Source: Saccharothrix longispora
GTDB lineage: Bacteria > Actinomycetota > Actinomycetes > Mycobacteriales > Pseudonocardiaceae
DNA length: 64,000 nt
Assembly: GCF_030852425.1 (NCBI RefSeq)
Contig: NZ_NSDM01000002.1
Coordinates: 554,634 to 618,633 of the forward strand
Reading direction: 5' to 3'
In this document: piece by piece, positions 19,547 to 32,114 of the stretch
Numbering within the stretch: position 1 is the first letter of the stretch
Layout of the letters: the number at the start of each line of letters is the position of its first letter
Position numbers and translations under genes: made by a program
Notes under the pieces: generated by a model
The model's input: only the letters and a program-made list of their open reading frames with translations
What the model was told of the DNA's origin: nothing
Databases searched by the model: none

Positions 19547-19833
19547 TGTTCGCGATGTCGATCCCCGGGCTGGCCGTGCTGCTCGTCGTGCTGGCGGCGG
19601 TCGAGCGCGCCGTGCGGTGGGCACGGCGGCGCAAGGGGCACCCGGTGGCGGTCGCGGCGGGCGTGGACCAGTTCACCACCCTGTTCGCCGGCGGCAAGCA
19701 GGTCGAGCTGGACCAGCGGCAGACCGAGCTGATGCTGCGCGACGACGAGGAGGACGGCGCCCCGCCGCGCGGCCCGATCGACCTGGCGTCCGGCTCGGTG
19801 CGGCTCACCCCCAGGCCAGCGACGCCCGAGTAG
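19531..19833 (+). CDS. DUF6191-like small membrane-anchored protein
   Basis: A 100-residue protein with one N-terminal helix (MSIPGLAVLLVVLAAVERAV), a basic patch (RWARRRKGHP) and a conserved-looking soluble tail containing FTTLFAGGKQVELDQRQTEL and MLRDDEEDGAPP. This matches what I recall of the uncharacterised actinobacterial DUF6191 family. GTG 19531 lies 6 nt after AAGGGGTGG. The gene overlaps the NUDIX gene upstream and overlaps the convergent aldo/keto reductase by 29 bp. No function is known. Confidence 0.65.
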   Translation: MGVGMMFAMSIPGLAVLLVVLAAVERAVRWARRRKGHPVAVAAGVDQFTTLFAGGKQVELDQRQTELMLRDDEEDGAPPRGPIDLASGSVRLTPRPATPE

Positions 19834-20725
19834 CCCAGTACCGGTCGGCGGGTTCGGCCAGGTCGGCCAGCTCGTCCGGGTCCAGCTCCACGTCGCCCGC
19901 CCGCAGGTTGGCGTGCAACTGGTCGACGCTCGCCGCGCCGGACAGCACCACGTCGACCCACGGCTGGGCGCGCACGGCGGCCAGCGCGACGGCGTCCGGA
20001 CCGACCCCGTGCCGCTCGGCCAGCTCGCGGACCCGGGCGGGCGGGTCGACGGCGAGGCGGCCGTTGGCCATGCCCTCCTTGACGAACACCTCGGCACCGG
20101 CGTCCCCCGCCGCCGCCAACGCCTCGCCCGCCGACGTCTCCAGGACGTTCCAGGTGGACTGCACGGAGTCGAACAGCCGCCGTCCCTCGACCTGGATGTC
20201 CAGGGCGCGGCGCACGGTGTCGGCCTGTCGCGGTCCCGAGGTGGAGAAGCCCAGCCGCACGCCGGAGTCCCGCAGTCCACCCAGCGCCACGAGCAGGTCC
20301 ACGTCGCCGAACAGCGGGCTGTCCGGTGTCAACGAGTGCACTTTGTACAGTCCGACGTGCGCGCCGAGCAGGTCCCGCGTCTCCTTCCACTGCCGGGTGA
20401 AGCGGTCCAGGGAGTGTTCCTTGACCTCGTGCACGTCGGCGTCACGCCGCCAGTCCGCGACGTAGGCGTACCCCCACTTGCTGGACACGCGCACGTCCCG
20501 GTGGCCGCGTTCGACCAACCACCCCGCCAGGAACTCCTCCGCGCGGCCGTACGAGCGCGCCGCGTCGACCCGCCGCACGCCGGCCTCGTACGCCGCGTCC
20601 AGCACCGCGTGGCACTGGGCGCGCATCGCGTCCACGTCGCGGTCGGCCGGGAGCGCGCCCTCCCGGCCGAGGTTGATGTAGGCGGGGCGGCCGAGGGCGG
20701 CGAGTCCTAGCGCGAAATCGGGCAC
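19805..20725 (-). CDS. Aldo/keto reductase
   Basis: A 306-residue AKR-fold oxidoreductase, expected to use NAD(P)H on small carbonyl compounds. Visible blocks are AGVRRVDAARSYGRAEEFLA with the catalytic Asp/Tyr, SSKWGYAYVADWR with the Lys, VGLYKVHSLTP with the His, and GLRDSGVRLGFSTSGPRQ. The substrate cannot be read from sequence. It lies convergent to the DUF6191-like gene. Confidence 0.88.
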   Translation of the reverse strand: MPDFALGLAALGRPAYINLGREGALPADRDVDAMRAQCHAVLDAAYEAGVRRVDAARSYGRAEEFLAGWLVERGHRDVRVSSKWGYAYVADWRRDADVHEVKEHSLDRFTRQWKETRDLLGAHVGLYKVHSLTPDSPLFGDVDLLVALGGLRDSGVRLGFSTSGPRQADTVRRALDIQVEGRRLFDSVQSTWNVLETSAGEALAAAGDAGAEVFVKEGMANGRLAVDPPARVRELAERHGVGPDAVALAAVRAQPWVDVVLSGAASVDQLHANLRAGDVELDPDELADLAEPADRYWATRASLAWG

Positions 20726-20841
20726 GCCGACACGGTAACCGGCGATCCCCGACGACCGCCGGTCACGCGCACCCGCCCCGAGGGCTTGGCACCCCGTCGA
20801 CCGCCATCGGCGACCGACGGCTCCCCCGTCGTCCCGCTGCC

Positions 20842-21609
20842 TCAGGCGTCTCTTCGCAGCAGGGCCACCGCGCCCGCGCCCAGGGTCACGACCAGGTAGG
20901 CCAGCATCACCAGGGCCGCGCCCGGTGGGGAGAGGGGTGCTTCCGACACCGCACCCGACAGTTGTGGCGCCAGGTTCGGGAGCATCACCGAATAGGCCCG
21001 TTCATTCCACGGCGGCGGGAGCATGAGGGTTACCACAGGCAGGACGAACAGGAGGGCGCACAGGGTCACCAGGGCGCCCGCGGTCGAACGGAGCAGGAAG
21101 CCCAGGCCCAGGCCGACCAGGGCCAGCAGGACCATCGAGGCCGTGTCGGACAGGAGGGTCGGCAGGGCCTCGCCCACCGAGTCGTAGGCCGAGATGGGCT
21201 TCGGGCGGTCCCCGGTGATCAGCTCGCCCGCCGCGTAGGACCCCGCCACCGCGAGGGCCGCCACGACGAGCGAGACCGCGCCGACCACGACGATCTTGGC
21301 CAGGAGGAACGTGCCGCGCCTCGGCACCGAGACCAGGGCCGTCCGGATCATGCCGCTGCCGTACTCGGACGTGACGGCCAGCGCGCCGAGCGCACCCAGG
21401 CAGAACTGGCCGAACGGGACCACCACCACGCCCGGGTCGGCCCGGTCGAACCGCTGTTGTCGATCGGGCGACGCGACGTCCCAGTCCGCGGTCATCAGGT
21501 AGGACACGACGGCACCCGTCAGCAGCATCAGCGCGAGGGCCAGCAGCACGTAGGTCGTCGAGCGGACCGACCTGATCTTCAGCAGCTCCGAGCTCAACAC
21601 GCCGGTCAT
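20842..21609 (-). CDS. ABC-2 type transporter permease
   Basis: A 255-residue membrane protein with about six helices. It starts MTGVLSSELLKIRSVRSTTY, a common opening of ABC-2 export permeases in actinobacteria, and contains VTSEYGSGMIRTALVSVPRR. Its ATG overlaps the stop of the ATPase gene by 4 bases (ATGA), so the pair is translationally coupled. The substrate is unknown. Such cassettes beside NarL-type two-component systems often export or sense lipids, bacitracin-like peptides or other antibiotics (inference). Confidence 0.88.
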   Translation of the reverse strand: MTGVLSSELLKIRSVRSTTYVLLALALMLLTGAVVSYLMTADWDVASPDRQQRFDRADPGVVVVPFGQFCLGALGALAVTSEYGSGMIRTALVSVPRRGTFLLAKIVVVGAVSLVVAALAVAGSYAAGELITGDRPKPISAYDSVGEALPTLLSDTASMVLLALVGLGLGFLLRSTAGALVTLCALLFVLPVVTLMLPPPWNERAYSVMLPNLAPQLSGAVSEAPLSPPGAALVMLAYLVVTLGAGAVALLRRDA

Positions 21610-22517
21610 CGCGCGCCCTCCTTCGTGCGGAACTCCACGCTGTCCTCGGTGAGCTCGAGGTAGGCGTCCTCCAGCGACGCGCTGCGCGGGGTCAGTTCGT
21701 GGACGGGGATCTGCCGCCGGGCGGCGAGGCCGGCGATGTCGGGCGCGTCGAGCCCCTGCACGAGCAGCGCGCCGTCGTGGTCCGCGGTGACCGAGGCGCC
21801 CGCCTCGACGAGGACCCGGGACAGGGCGCCCGGTGACGGCGACCGCACCAGGACGTCCTTCTTGAACTTCTCCCGGAGGTCCTCCATGGACGCTTCGAGG
21901 ATCAGCCTGCCGCGCCCGACCACCACCACCCGGTCGGCGGTCAGCGCCATCTCGCTCATCAGGTGGCTGGACACCAGCACGGTGCGCCCCTCCTTGGCCA
22001 GGTCGCGCATGAGGTGCCTGATCCACCGGATGCCCTCCGGGTCGAGGCCGTTGACCGGTTCGTCGAACATCAGCACGCCCGGGTCGCCGAGCAGCGCCGC
22101 CGCCACGCCGAGGCGCTGCCTCATGCCCAGCGACAGGGTGCCGACCCGGCGCTTCGCGGCGCCCGCGAGGCCCACCTGCTCCAGGGTCTCGGCGGCCCGG
22201 CGGTCCGGGATGCCGTTGCTCCGGGCCAGCACGCGCAGGTGGTCGTAGGCGGTGCGGCCGCCGTGGACCGCCGCCGCGTCGAGCAGCGCGCCCACCTCGT
22301 GCGCCGGTCTTCGCAGCGCGGCGTAGGGCCGGCCGTTGACCAGCGTCTCGCCGCCGGTGGGCCGGTCCAGGCCGAGGATCGCCCGCATGGTGGTCGACTT
22401 GCCCGCGCCGTTGGGGCCGAGGAACCCGGCGACGTAGCCGGGCTCCACCTCGAAGCTGAGGTCGTCGACGGCCCTCGTGCTGCCGTAGCGCTTGGTCAGG
22501 TGCCGGACTTGGATCAT
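21606..22517 (-). CDS. ABC transporter ATP-binding protein
   Basis: A 303-residue exporter ATPase with Walker [10 protein letters not shown], signature LSLGMRQRLG, Walker B VLMFDEPVNGLDPEG and the switch histidine in VLVSSHLMSEM. It is the energy subunit for the permease at 20842-21609. It lies divergent from the histidine kinase at 22630, with a perfect 18-bp palindrome in between, which suggests control by the neighbouring response regulator. Confidence 0.93.
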   Translation of the reverse strand: MIQVRHLTKRYGSTRAVDDLSFEVEPGYVAGFLGPNGAGKSTTMRAILGLDRPTGGETLVNGRPYAALRRPAHEVGALLDAAAVHGGRTAYDHLRVLARSNGIPDRRAAETLEQVGLAGAAKRRVGTLSLGMRQRLGVAAALLGDPGVLMFDEPVNGLDPEGIRWIRHLMRDLAKEGRTVLVSSHLMSEMALTADRVVVVGRGRLILEASMEDLREKFKKDVLVRSPSPGALSRVLVEAGASVTADHDGALLVQGLDAPDIAGLAARRQIPVHELTPRSASLEDAYLELTEDSVEFRTKEGAR

Positions 22518-22576
22518 GTGGTCGAGCGTGCCGGTGCGGCGGCGTGGACGGATCGGACGAGGGGCCGGAGTTCCGG

Positions 22577-22594
22577 ATCGGACCGTGGTCCGAT
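22577..22594. promoter_or_regulatory. Perfect palindrome in ABC/two-component divergent promoter
   Basis: ATCGGACC-GT-GGTCCGAT is an 8+2+8 perfect inverted repeat, 60 nt upstream of the ABC ATPase start and 36 nt upstream of the kinase start. A further GATCGGAC half-site lies nearby at about 22551. Placement suggests the binding site of the adjacent NarL-type response regulator. Confidence 0.6.
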
Positions 22595-22629
22595 GCCCCG
22601 CACCGCGCACCCCGGTTACGGTTCGCCGC

Positions 22630-23730
22630 GTGAAGTCCCACGTCCTGCGGCTGCTGCCGACCGCCTACCCGTACGCGCTGGACACGGCCGTCGCGGTGCT
22701 CTTCGTCGTGACCTACCTCGGCTTCGCCGAGATGAGCGCCACGCCGCTGTGGCTGGGCTACCCGCTCGCCGTGCTCGTGGGCGCGCCGCTGGCCATGCGG
22801 CGCGGCCGGCCGCTGCTCACCCTGGGCGTCGTGCTGGTGGCGCAGACCGCCGCCACGGTCGCCCACATCACGCTGGAGCCGTTCGGGGCGACGGCGTTCG
22901 CCGCGTACGCGGTGGCCTCGCTCCGCCCGCACCGGGTCGCGGTGCGGGCCCTGGTCGCCACCCTGGTCGTCATCGCCGCGACCATCGCGGTCGCCGAGCC
23001 GTGGCCGGACGACATCGGGCTGGTCCTGTTCGCCGCGCTGTGCGTGGGCACCGCGTGGGCGCTGGGCCGGGTGACGCGCGTCCGGCGGGACTACGAGGCC
23101 CGCCGGGCGGCCCAGGCGGCGTCGGCGGCCGTCACCGAGGAGCGCATGCGGATCGCCCGCGAGCTGCACGACGTGGTCGCGCACGGCCTGAGCCTCATCG
23201 CGGTCCAGGCGGGCACCGCGGCCCACGTGCGCGACGCGTCGGTGTCCGAGGAGGCGCTGCGGGTCATCGAGACGACCTCGCGCGGCACCCTGGTGGAGAT
23301 GCGCAGGCTGCTCGGCGTGCTGCGCTCGGAGGACGCGGCGGCGGAGCTGGCGCCCATGCCGAGCATGGCGGACCTGCCGGAGCTGGTGTCGCGGGCCTCG
23401 CTGGCCGGGGTGGGCGTCGACCTGTCGGTGACGGGCACCGTGCCCGAGGCGCTGGGCCTCACGGTGTACCGGCTCGTGCAGGAGTCCGTCACGAACGTGG
23501 TCAAGCACGCCGCGCCGGCGACCTGCACCGCCGCGATCGAGGTGTCCGGTTCGTCCGTGTCGGTGACGGTGGTCGACGACGGCCCCGGCGAGCGGCTGTC
23601 GACCGGCCGGACCGGCGGCCACGGGCTGATCGGGATGCGGGAGCGGGTGGCGGTGTACGGCGGGACGTTCTCGGCGGGGCCGCGGGCGGAGGGCGGGTTC
23701 GCGGTGCGGGCGGAGGTGCCCCTGCCGTGA
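22630..23730 (+). CDS. NarL-type two-component sensor histidine kinase
   Basis: A 366-residue kinase with four to five N-terminal membrane helices (to about residue 145) and no large sensor domain. A HisKA_3 dimerisation helix carries the phospho-acceptor His in ARELHDVVAHGLSLIAVQAG. The HATPase domain has RLVQESVTNVVKHA and VDDGPGERLSTGRTGGHGLI. The GTG start lies 7 nt after TACGGT (22617-22622), so a leaderless mRNA is possible. The stop overlaps the regulator gene by 4 bases. Confidence 0.93.
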   Translation: MKSHVLRLLPTAYPYALDTAVAVLFVVTYLGFAEMSATPLWLGYPLAVLVGAPLAMRRGRPLLTLGVVLVAQTAATVAHITLEPFGATAFAAYAVASLRPHRVAVRALVATLVVIAATIAVAEPWPDDIGLVLFAALCVGTAWALGRVTRVRRDYEARRAAQAASAAVTEERMRIARELHDVVAHGLSLIAVQAGTAAHVRDASVSEEALRVIETTSRGTLVEMRRLLGVLRSEDAAAELAPMPSMADLPELVSRASLAGVGVDLSVTGTVPEALGLTVYRLVQESVTNVVKHAAPATCTAAIEVSGSSVSVTVVDDGPGERLSTGRTGGHGLIGMRERVAVYGGTFSAGPRAEGGFAVRAEVPLP

Positions 23731-24371
23731 TCGACGTGGTGGTCGTGGACGACCAGGCGCTGCTGCGCGGCAGCTTCCGGGTGCTCGTGGACTCCGCCCC
23801 CGACCTGCGGGTCGTCGGCGAGGCGGGTGACGGCGCGACGGCCGTGTCGGTGGTGCGGGAGACCTCGCCGGACGTGGTGCTGATGGACATCCGCATGCCG
23901 GGCGTCGACGGCATCGCGGCCACCCGCGAGATCGGCGCGTCGACCGGGGCCAGGGTGCTGATCCTGACCACGTTCGACCTGGACGAGTACGTCTACTCGG
24001 CGCTGCGGGCCGGCGCGAGCGGCTTCCTGCTCAAGGACACTCCCCCGGCCGAGCTGCTGGCCGCGATCCGGGTGGTGGCGGCGGGCGACTCGCTGCTGTC
24101 GCCCTCGGTGACCAGGCGTCTGGTGGCCGAGTTCGCCCGCACCCCGGAGCAGCGCGAGGTCCGGCTGGACGGCGTCACCGAGCGCGAGCGGGAGGTGCTC
24201 ACCCTCATCGCACGGGGTCGCTCCAACGCCGAGATCACGGCCGAGCTGCACATGGCCCCCGGCACGCTGAAGACCCACATCGGGCGGCTGCTGCACAAGC
24301 TCCAGGCCCGTGACCGGGCCCAGCTCGTCATCGCGGCCTACGAGTCGGGACTGGTCACCGCCCGGTCCTAG
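23727..24371 (+). CDS. LuxR/NarL-family response regulator
   Basis: A 214-residue regulator. The receiver domain begins VIDVVVVDDQALLR and carries the phospho-acceptor Asp in VVLMDIRMPG. A C-terminal LuxR HTH follows (LTEREREVLTLIARGRS-type block, then ITAELHMAPGTLKTHIGRLL). Translation is coupled to the kinase through a GTGA overlap. The likely target is the divergent ABC exporter operon. Confidence 0.94.
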   Translation: MIDVVVVDDQALLRGSFRVLVDSAPDLRVVGEAGDGATAVSVVRETSPDVVLMDIRMPGVDGIAATREIGASTGARVLILTTFDLDEYVYSALRAGASGFLLKDTPPAELLAAIRVVAAGDSLLSPSVTRRLVAEFARTPEQREVRLDGVTEREREVLTLIARGRSNAEITAELHMAPGTLKTHIGRLLHKLQARDRAQLVIAAYESGLVTARS

Positions 24372-24391
24372 CCGGTCACCCCGCAATGGCG

Positions 24392-24425
24392 GGAGCCCGC
24401 CCGGCGCGGTGGCTGGGCGGGCTCC
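24392..24425. terminator. Bidirectional terminator between response regulator and arc
   Basis: GGAGCCCGCCC pairs perfectly with GGGCGGGCTCC (11-bp stem, 12-nt loop) between two convergent genes. Confidence 0.75.
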
Positions 24426-24452
24426 TCGTCGGCACTGCCGGCGACGCGGCTG

Positions 24453-26252
24453 CTACAGGTACTGACCGGTATTGGTGGCGGTGTCGATCGCCCGACCCGA
24501 CTCCTGGTTCTTGCCGGTCACGAGCGTGCGGATGTAGACGATCCGCTCGCCCTTCTTGCCCGAGATCCGTGCCCAGTCGTCCGGGTTGGTCGTGTTGGGC
24601 AGGTCCTCGTTCTCGGCGAACTCGTCGACGATCGCGTCGAGCAGGTGGCGCACCGACAGGCCCGGCTGCTTGGTGTCCAGCAGGCTCTTGATGGCCGCCT
24701 TCTTGGCGCGGTCGACGATGTTCTGGATCATGGCGCCGGAGTTGAAGTCCCGGAAGTACAGGACCTCCTTGTCACCGTTGGCGTAGGTGACCTCCAGGAA
24801 CCGGTTCTCCTCGGACTCCTCGTACATCCGCTCGACGGTGTGCTGCACCATGCCGTCGATGCACGCCGCCGGGTCGCCGCCGAACTCGGCGAGGTCGTCG
24901 GCGTGGATCGGCAGGTCGGGCGTGAGGTACTTGTTGAAGATGTCCTTCGCGCCCTCGGCGTCCGGACGCTCGATCTTGATCTTCACGTCGAGCCGGCCGG
25001 GACGCAGGATGGCCGGGTCGATCATGTCCTCGCGGTTGGAGGCGCCGATCACGATCACGTTCTCCAGGCCCTCGACGCCGTCGATCTCGCTGAGGAGCTG
25101 GGGCACGATCGTGGTCTCGACGTCGGACGACACGCCCGAGCCGCGGGTCCGGAAGATCGAGTCCATCTCGTCGAAGAACACGATCACCGGGGTGCCCTCG
25201 GACGCCTTCTCACGGGCCCGCTGGAAGATCAGGCGGATGTGCCGCTCGGTCTCGCCGACGAACTTGTTGAGCAGCTCGGGGCCCTTGATGTTGAGGAAGT
25301 AGCTCTTGGCCTCGCGGTGGTCGTCGCCGCGCGCGCGGCTGACCTGCTTGGCCAGGGAGTTCGCCACCGCCTTGGCGATGAGCGTCTTGCCGCACCCGGG
25401 AGGGCCGTAGAGCAGCACGCCCTTGGGCGGGCGCAGCTTGTACTCGCGGAAGAGGTCGGCGTGCAGGAAGGGCAGCTCCACGGCGTCGCGGATCTGCTCG
25501 ATCTGCCGGAACAGGCCGCCGATGTCCTCGTACTTGACGTCCGGCACCTCCTCCAGCACCAGGTCCTCGACCTCGGCCTTGGGGACCCGCTCGTAGGCGA
25601 ACCCGGCTTTGGAGTCGACCAGCAGCGAGTCGCCCGCCTTGAGCGGCGAGTCCATCAGCGGCTGGGCGAGCCAGACGACCCGCTCCTCGTCGGCGTGGCC
25701 CACGACCAGTGCCCGGCCGATCGTGGTGTCGGCCTCCTCGGACTCGAGGACCTCGCGCAGCGTGCAGACCTCGCCGGTCCGCTCGAAGCCGCCGCCCTCG
25801 ACCACCGTCAGCGCCTCGTTGAGGCGCACCGACTGGCCCAGGACCAGCGACGACGTCTCGACCGCGGGCGACACCGACACCCGCATGCGACGGCCGGAGG
25901 TGAACACGTCCACCGTGCCGTCCTCGAACCGCGCCAGGAACACGCCGTAGCCGCTGGGCGGCTGGGCGAGCCGGTCCACTTCCTCGCGCAGCGCGAGGAG
26001 CTGGCTCCGTGCTTCTCGAAGGGTGTCGATGAGCTTCGTGTTGCGCTCGGTCAGTTGGCTGACGCGCTCCGTCGCCTCCGCCAACCGCTGCTCCAGCAGG
26101 CGGACGTGTCGTGGGGATTCCGTCAACTTGCGGCGCAGCAACGCGATCTCGTCCTCGAGGAACCGGATCTGCGCAGTCAGCTCACCAGAGTTGTTGCCCT
26201 TGTTCAGCTCGCCACCCTCATCGGGCTGGCTGCCGGGATGACCGTGCTGCAT
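24453..26252 (-). CDS. arc: Proteasome-associated ATPase (ARC/Mpa)
   Basis: A hexameric AAA+ unfoldase that recognises Pup and threads substrates into the 20S core. In its 599 residues an N-terminal coiled coil (about 23-95) binds Pup, followed by tandem OB domains (about 96-240). The AAA domain has Walker A GPPGCGKT at 283-290 and Walker [11 protein letters not shown] near 356-365. The C-terminus GQYL is the HbYX-like docking tail that opens the PrcA gate. ATG 26252 is chosen over an upstream frame start because GGGAGGAGGGTG lies just before it. Confidence 0.97.
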   Translation of the reverse strand: MQHGHPGSQPDEGGELNKGNNSGELTAQIRFLEDEIALLRRKLTESPRHVRLLEQRLAEATERVSQLTERNTKLIDTLREARSQLLALREEVDRLAQPPSGYGVFLARFEDGTVDVFTSGRRMRVSVSPAVETSSLVLGQSVRLNEALTVVEGGGFERTGEVCTLREVLESEEADTTIGRALVVGHADEERVVWLAQPLMDSPLKAGDSLLVDSKAGFAYERVPKAEVEDLVLEEVPDVKYEDIGGLFRQIEQIRDAVELPFLHADLFREYKLRPPKGVLLYGPPGCGKTLIAKAVANSLAKQVSRARGDDHREAKSYFLNIKGPELLNKFVGETERHIRLIFQRAREKASEGTPVIVFFDEMDSIFRTRGSGVSSDVETTIVPQLLSEIDGVEGLENVIVIGASNREDMIDPAILRPGRLDVKIKIERPDAEGAKDIFNKYLTPDLPIHADDLAEFGGDPAACIDGMVQHTVERMYEESEENRFLEVTYANGDKEVLYFRDFNSGAMIQNIVDRAKKAAIKSLLDTKQPGLSVRHLLDAIVDEFAENEDLPNTTNPDDWARISGKKGERIVYIRTLVTGKNQESGRAIDTATNTGQYL

Positions 26253-26492
26253 GTCGGCACCCTCCTCCCGTGTACGTACGACAACGGTACCGGCGATCAC
26301 CGACAAAAGCCGCCACCCTGCGAGTTTCCGGGCGTCGCGTGATCACGCATACCGCCCGCTCGGAGGGACGAACTGCTCCATACCGGTGTCAACCGGAACC
26401 TCCTACCCGCTACCGTGCGTCTCTAACACGAGTCCCACGTGCGTGGTCCGGGCAGTGTCACTGCCACCAGCGGAAAGTTCTAGGAGAACGTG

Positions 26493-27332
26493 ATGTCCGT
26501 CCCGCCGCAGCAGCCGGAACCCCACGGGCAGCAGCCGGGCCCGTCCGGCCGGCAACCAGGCCAATTCGGCCAGCAGCCGGGGTACGGGCAGCAGCCCGGC
26601 GGGTACCCCCCTCCCCAGGGTTTCCCACAGGGTGGGCAGCAGCCCGCCTACGGAACCCCACCGGGTGGCCGGCCGCAGCCCGACTACGGCCCCCCGCCCG
26701 GCGGCTACGGGCCGCCCCAGCAGCCCGGCGGGCCCGGTTACGGCCAGCAGCCGTACGGGCAGCAAGGCCAGTTCAACCAGGCCGGTTACGGCCAACCGGG
26801 TGGTTTCGGCGCCCCCTACGGCACGCCGCCCAAGAAGAGCCCGCTGCCGTGGATCCTCGGCGGCGTCGGCGCGCTCGTCGTGATCGGCGTGGTGGTCGCC
26901 CTGGTGATGACGCTGGGCGGGGGGAGCAACGGCACGGCCAAGGACGCGGCGGACGGCTTCGCCTCGGCGATCTCGAACCGCGACTACGACAAGCTCCGCT
27001 CGCTGACCTGCGCCGAGGACCAGAAGGAGATCGACGACCTCAAGAAGGCGTTCGACCCGGACGCCATGGGCGCCGAGCTCGACAAGCAGCTGGAGGGCCT
27101 GCCCGCCGAGGCGAAGGAGCAGGCCCGGAAGATGCAGGAGGCGCTCAAGGACATCAAGGTCGTCGCCTCCGTCGACAAGGTCGAGGAGAAGAGCGACACC
27201 CAGGCCGAGGCCACCCTGACCATCAAGCTGGAGGGCGTCCCCAGCGAGATGCGGGAGCTGATGAAGGACACGCAGACCGACACGGTGCCGTTCAAGAAGA
27301 CCGACGACGGCTGGGTCGCCTGCGAGAAGTGA
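26493..27332 (+). CDS. Membrane-anchored protein with P/G/Q-rich cytosolic tail and DUF4878-like domain
   Basis: A 279-residue protein. Residues 1-110 are a low-complexity cytosolic segment of GQQPGYGQQ-like units. A helix follows (PWILGGVGALVVIGVVVALV), then an extracytoplasmic domain of about 140 residues starting GGGSNGTAKDAADGFASAIS, with two cysteines (LTCAEDQ and VACEK). The exterior part resembles NTF2-like/DUF4878 domains on actinobacterial surface proteins. ATG 26493 sits 6 nt after AGGAG. Its role is unknown. It is divergent from arc. Confidence 0.75.
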   Translation: MSVPPQQPEPHGQQPGPSGRQPGQFGQQPGYGQQPGGYPPPQGFPQGGQQPAYGTPPGGRPQPDYGPPPGGYGPPQQPGGPGYGQQPYGQQGQFNQAGYGQPGGFGAPYGTPPKKSPLPWILGGVGALVVIGVVVALVMTLGGGSNGTAKDAADGFASAISNRDYDKLRSLTCAEDQKEIDDLKKAFDPDAMGAELDKQLEGLPAEAKEQARKMQEALKDIKVVASVDKVEEKSDTQAEATLTIKLEGVPSEMRELMKDTQTDTVPFKKTDDGWVACEK

Positions 27333-27346
27333 CCCCGGCACGTGCG

Positions 27347-27380
27347 ACGGCCCCGCTCACCGATCGGTGAGCGGGGCCGT
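27347..27380. terminator. 34-bp perfect palindrome, bidirectional terminator
   Basis: Positions 27347-27363 are the exact reverse complement of 27364-27380 (half-site ACGGCCCCGCTCACCGA). It lies between the convergent 279-aa gene and trmI, 14 nt after the first stop, and would form a very stable hairpin on either strand. Confidence 0.8.
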
Positions 27381-27389
27381 TCCACCTGG

Positions 27390-30239
<2,850 letters not shown>

Positions 30240-30243
<4 letters not shown>

Positions 30244-30917
30244 TCCGCGTGCTGGTGGCCGACGACCACGCCGCGATCCGGACGGGCCTGGTGATGATCC
30301 TGGGCGGCGCGGACGGCGTCGAGGTGGTCGGCGAGGCGGCCGACGGCGCGGCGGCGGTGCGGATGGCGCTGGCGCTGCGGCCCGACGTGGTGCTGATGGA
30401 CATCCGGATGCCGGGCGTGGACGGCATCGAGGCGACCCGGCGGATCGGCGACGTGGCCGAGGTTCTGGTGCTGACCACGTTCGACCTGGACGAGTACGTC
30501 TCCGGGGCGCTGCGGGCGGGCGCGGCGGGGTTCCTGCTGAAGTCCGTGGAGGCGCCCGCGCTGGTGGAGGCGGTGCGGCGGGTCGCGGCGGGTGACGGGG
30601 TGCTGGCGCCCGGCGTGACGCGGCGGGTGATGCGGGAGTTCGCCTCGGTCGCGCCCCGGCCACGCCCGGCGGGGCTCGACTCGCTGACCGACCGCGAGGT
30701 GGACGTGCTGCGGTGCCTCGGCGAAGGGCTGTCGAACCACCAGATCGGGCGGAAGCTGCACATCGGCGAGACGACGGTGAAGACGCACGTGTCGCGGGTG
30801 CTGACCAAGCTGGACCTGCGCTCGCGGGTACAGGCGGCGATCCTGGCGCAGGACGCCGGGCTGCTGGGCGGCCGAGCCGGCGGCGGGCAGGTCAGCGGCG
30901 GTCCAGCGCGGCCTTGA
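30240..30917 (+). CDS. LuxR/NarL-family response regulator (second system)
   Basis: A 225-residue regulator with receiver VIRVLVADDHAAIRTGLVMI, phospho-acceptor VVLMDIRMPGVDGIEATR, and a LuxR HTH ending with GETTVKTHVSRVLTKLDLRS. Its receiver shares long identical stretches with the regulator at 23727-24371 (for example TTFDLDEYV), so the two systems are paralogous. Its 3' end overlaps the convergent site-2 protease gene by 26 bp. Confidence 0.93.
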
Positions 30918-32019
30918 GGTCCTCGCGGCGCAGCACGCCCGCGGGCCTGCCCTCCAGGTCGACGACCAGGTACTCCCAGGCGGCGGTGCCGTGGACCCGC
31001 TCGACCACCTCGTCGCCGCTCTCGTTCTCCAGCAGCACGGTCTCCGGCCGGATCGGCACGGCGGCCTGCTCGGCGGGGGCGTGCGGCGAGGTCGAGGCGA
31101 GCTGCCGGGCCATCTCCCGGTCGAGCAGGCCGGCCGCGACGCCGTCCGCGCGGACCAGCACCACGCCGCGGCCCGCGGACGCGGTGAGCGCGCCCGACAC
31201 GGGGCTCTCGGCGGGCAGTTGGAGCACGGGTCGGACCAGCTCGGTGAGCGTGAGGCCGTCGGGCCAGGTCCGCTTGTGCTCGGCGGCCTGCTCGCCGCGC
31301 GCGCCGGCCAGCACGAACCACGCCGTGAGCAGGCACACGCCGAACCTGACCCAGCGGTCCTCGGCGCCGTCGACCAGGCCCCACAGCGCCCACGCCACCA
31401 GCAGCGCGGCCACCGCGCCACCGCCGACGACGGCGGCCCTGGTGCCCGCGGCGCGACGGCCCGTGGCGGCCCACACCCCGGCGCGCAGGATGCGCCCGCC
31501 GTCCAGCGGCAGGCCCGGGAGCAGGTTGAACACCGCCACGGCGGCGTTGGCGAACGCGGTCTGCGCGATCAGCAGCCACACCGCGTCCGGTTGCGGGATC
31601 GCGACGGCGGCCAGCGCGAACGCCCCCGCCAGCACGATCGACACCACCGGGCCGGCGGCGGCGATGGCGCCCTCGTGCGCGGGCTTCGCGGGGGTGCGCA
31701 TCACCTCGGACACCCCGCCCAGCAGGAACAGCCGCAGCCGGCGGACCGGCAGGCCCAGGCGCAGTGCGACGAGGCTGTGGCCCAGCTCGTGGGCGAGCAC
31801 GGACAAGCCGAGGAAGAGGGCGAACGTGGCGGCGAGCAGCACCCCGGTCAGCCCGTCGGCGCCGGGGACGAGGCGCCCGACCATCGGCGCGTAGAGCACG
31901 ACGACGGCCGCCGACCCGAGCCACCAGGACGGCGCGAGCAGCACCGGTATCCCGGCCGCGCGGAACAGTGGCAGCCCGCCGTCCCGGCCGACCTGCCGTC
32001 GCCAACTCGTCGTCGCCAC
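30892..32019 (-). CDS. Site-2 protease family M50 metallopeptidase with CBS domains
   Basis: A 375-residue intramembrane zinc protease. The metal site is HELGH within LSVLAHELGHSLVALRLGLP, and the third ligand lies in NLLPGLPLDGGRILRA. About six helices are followed by a cytosolic C-terminal part with two CBS-like repeats (about 255-375) ending YLVVDLEGRPAGVLRREDLK. Such proteins (SpoIVFB/Rip3 type) cleave membrane anchors of regulators; the substrate here is unknown. It sits next to the RecB-like gene. Confidence 0.92.
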   Translation of the reverse strand: MATTSWRRQVGRDGGLPLFRAAGIPVLLAPSWWLGSAAVVVLYAPMVGRLVPGADGLTGVLLAATFALFLGLSVLAHELGHSLVALRLGLPVRRLRLFLLGGVSEVMRTPAKPAHEGAIAAAGPVVSIVLAGAFALAAVAIPQPDAVWLLIAQTAFANAAVAVFNLLPGLPLDGGRILRAGVWAATGRRAAGTRAAVVGGGAVAALLVAWALWGLVDGAEDRWVRFGVCLLTAWFVLAGARGEQAAEHKRTWPDGLTLTELVRPVLQLPAESPVSGALTASAGRGVVLVRADGVAAGLLDREMARQLASTSPHAPAEQAAVPIRPETVLLENESGDEVVERVHGTAAWEYLVVDLEGRPAGVLRREDLKAALDRR

Positions 32020-32114
32020 GTCCGAAGCCTAGGCGCACGGGTGTATCAGCGCTGTGATCCGGACCAGGGCGTTTGGAGACGATCTTGTCAGTGGGTTGGC
32101 CTATCGTTCTCGTC

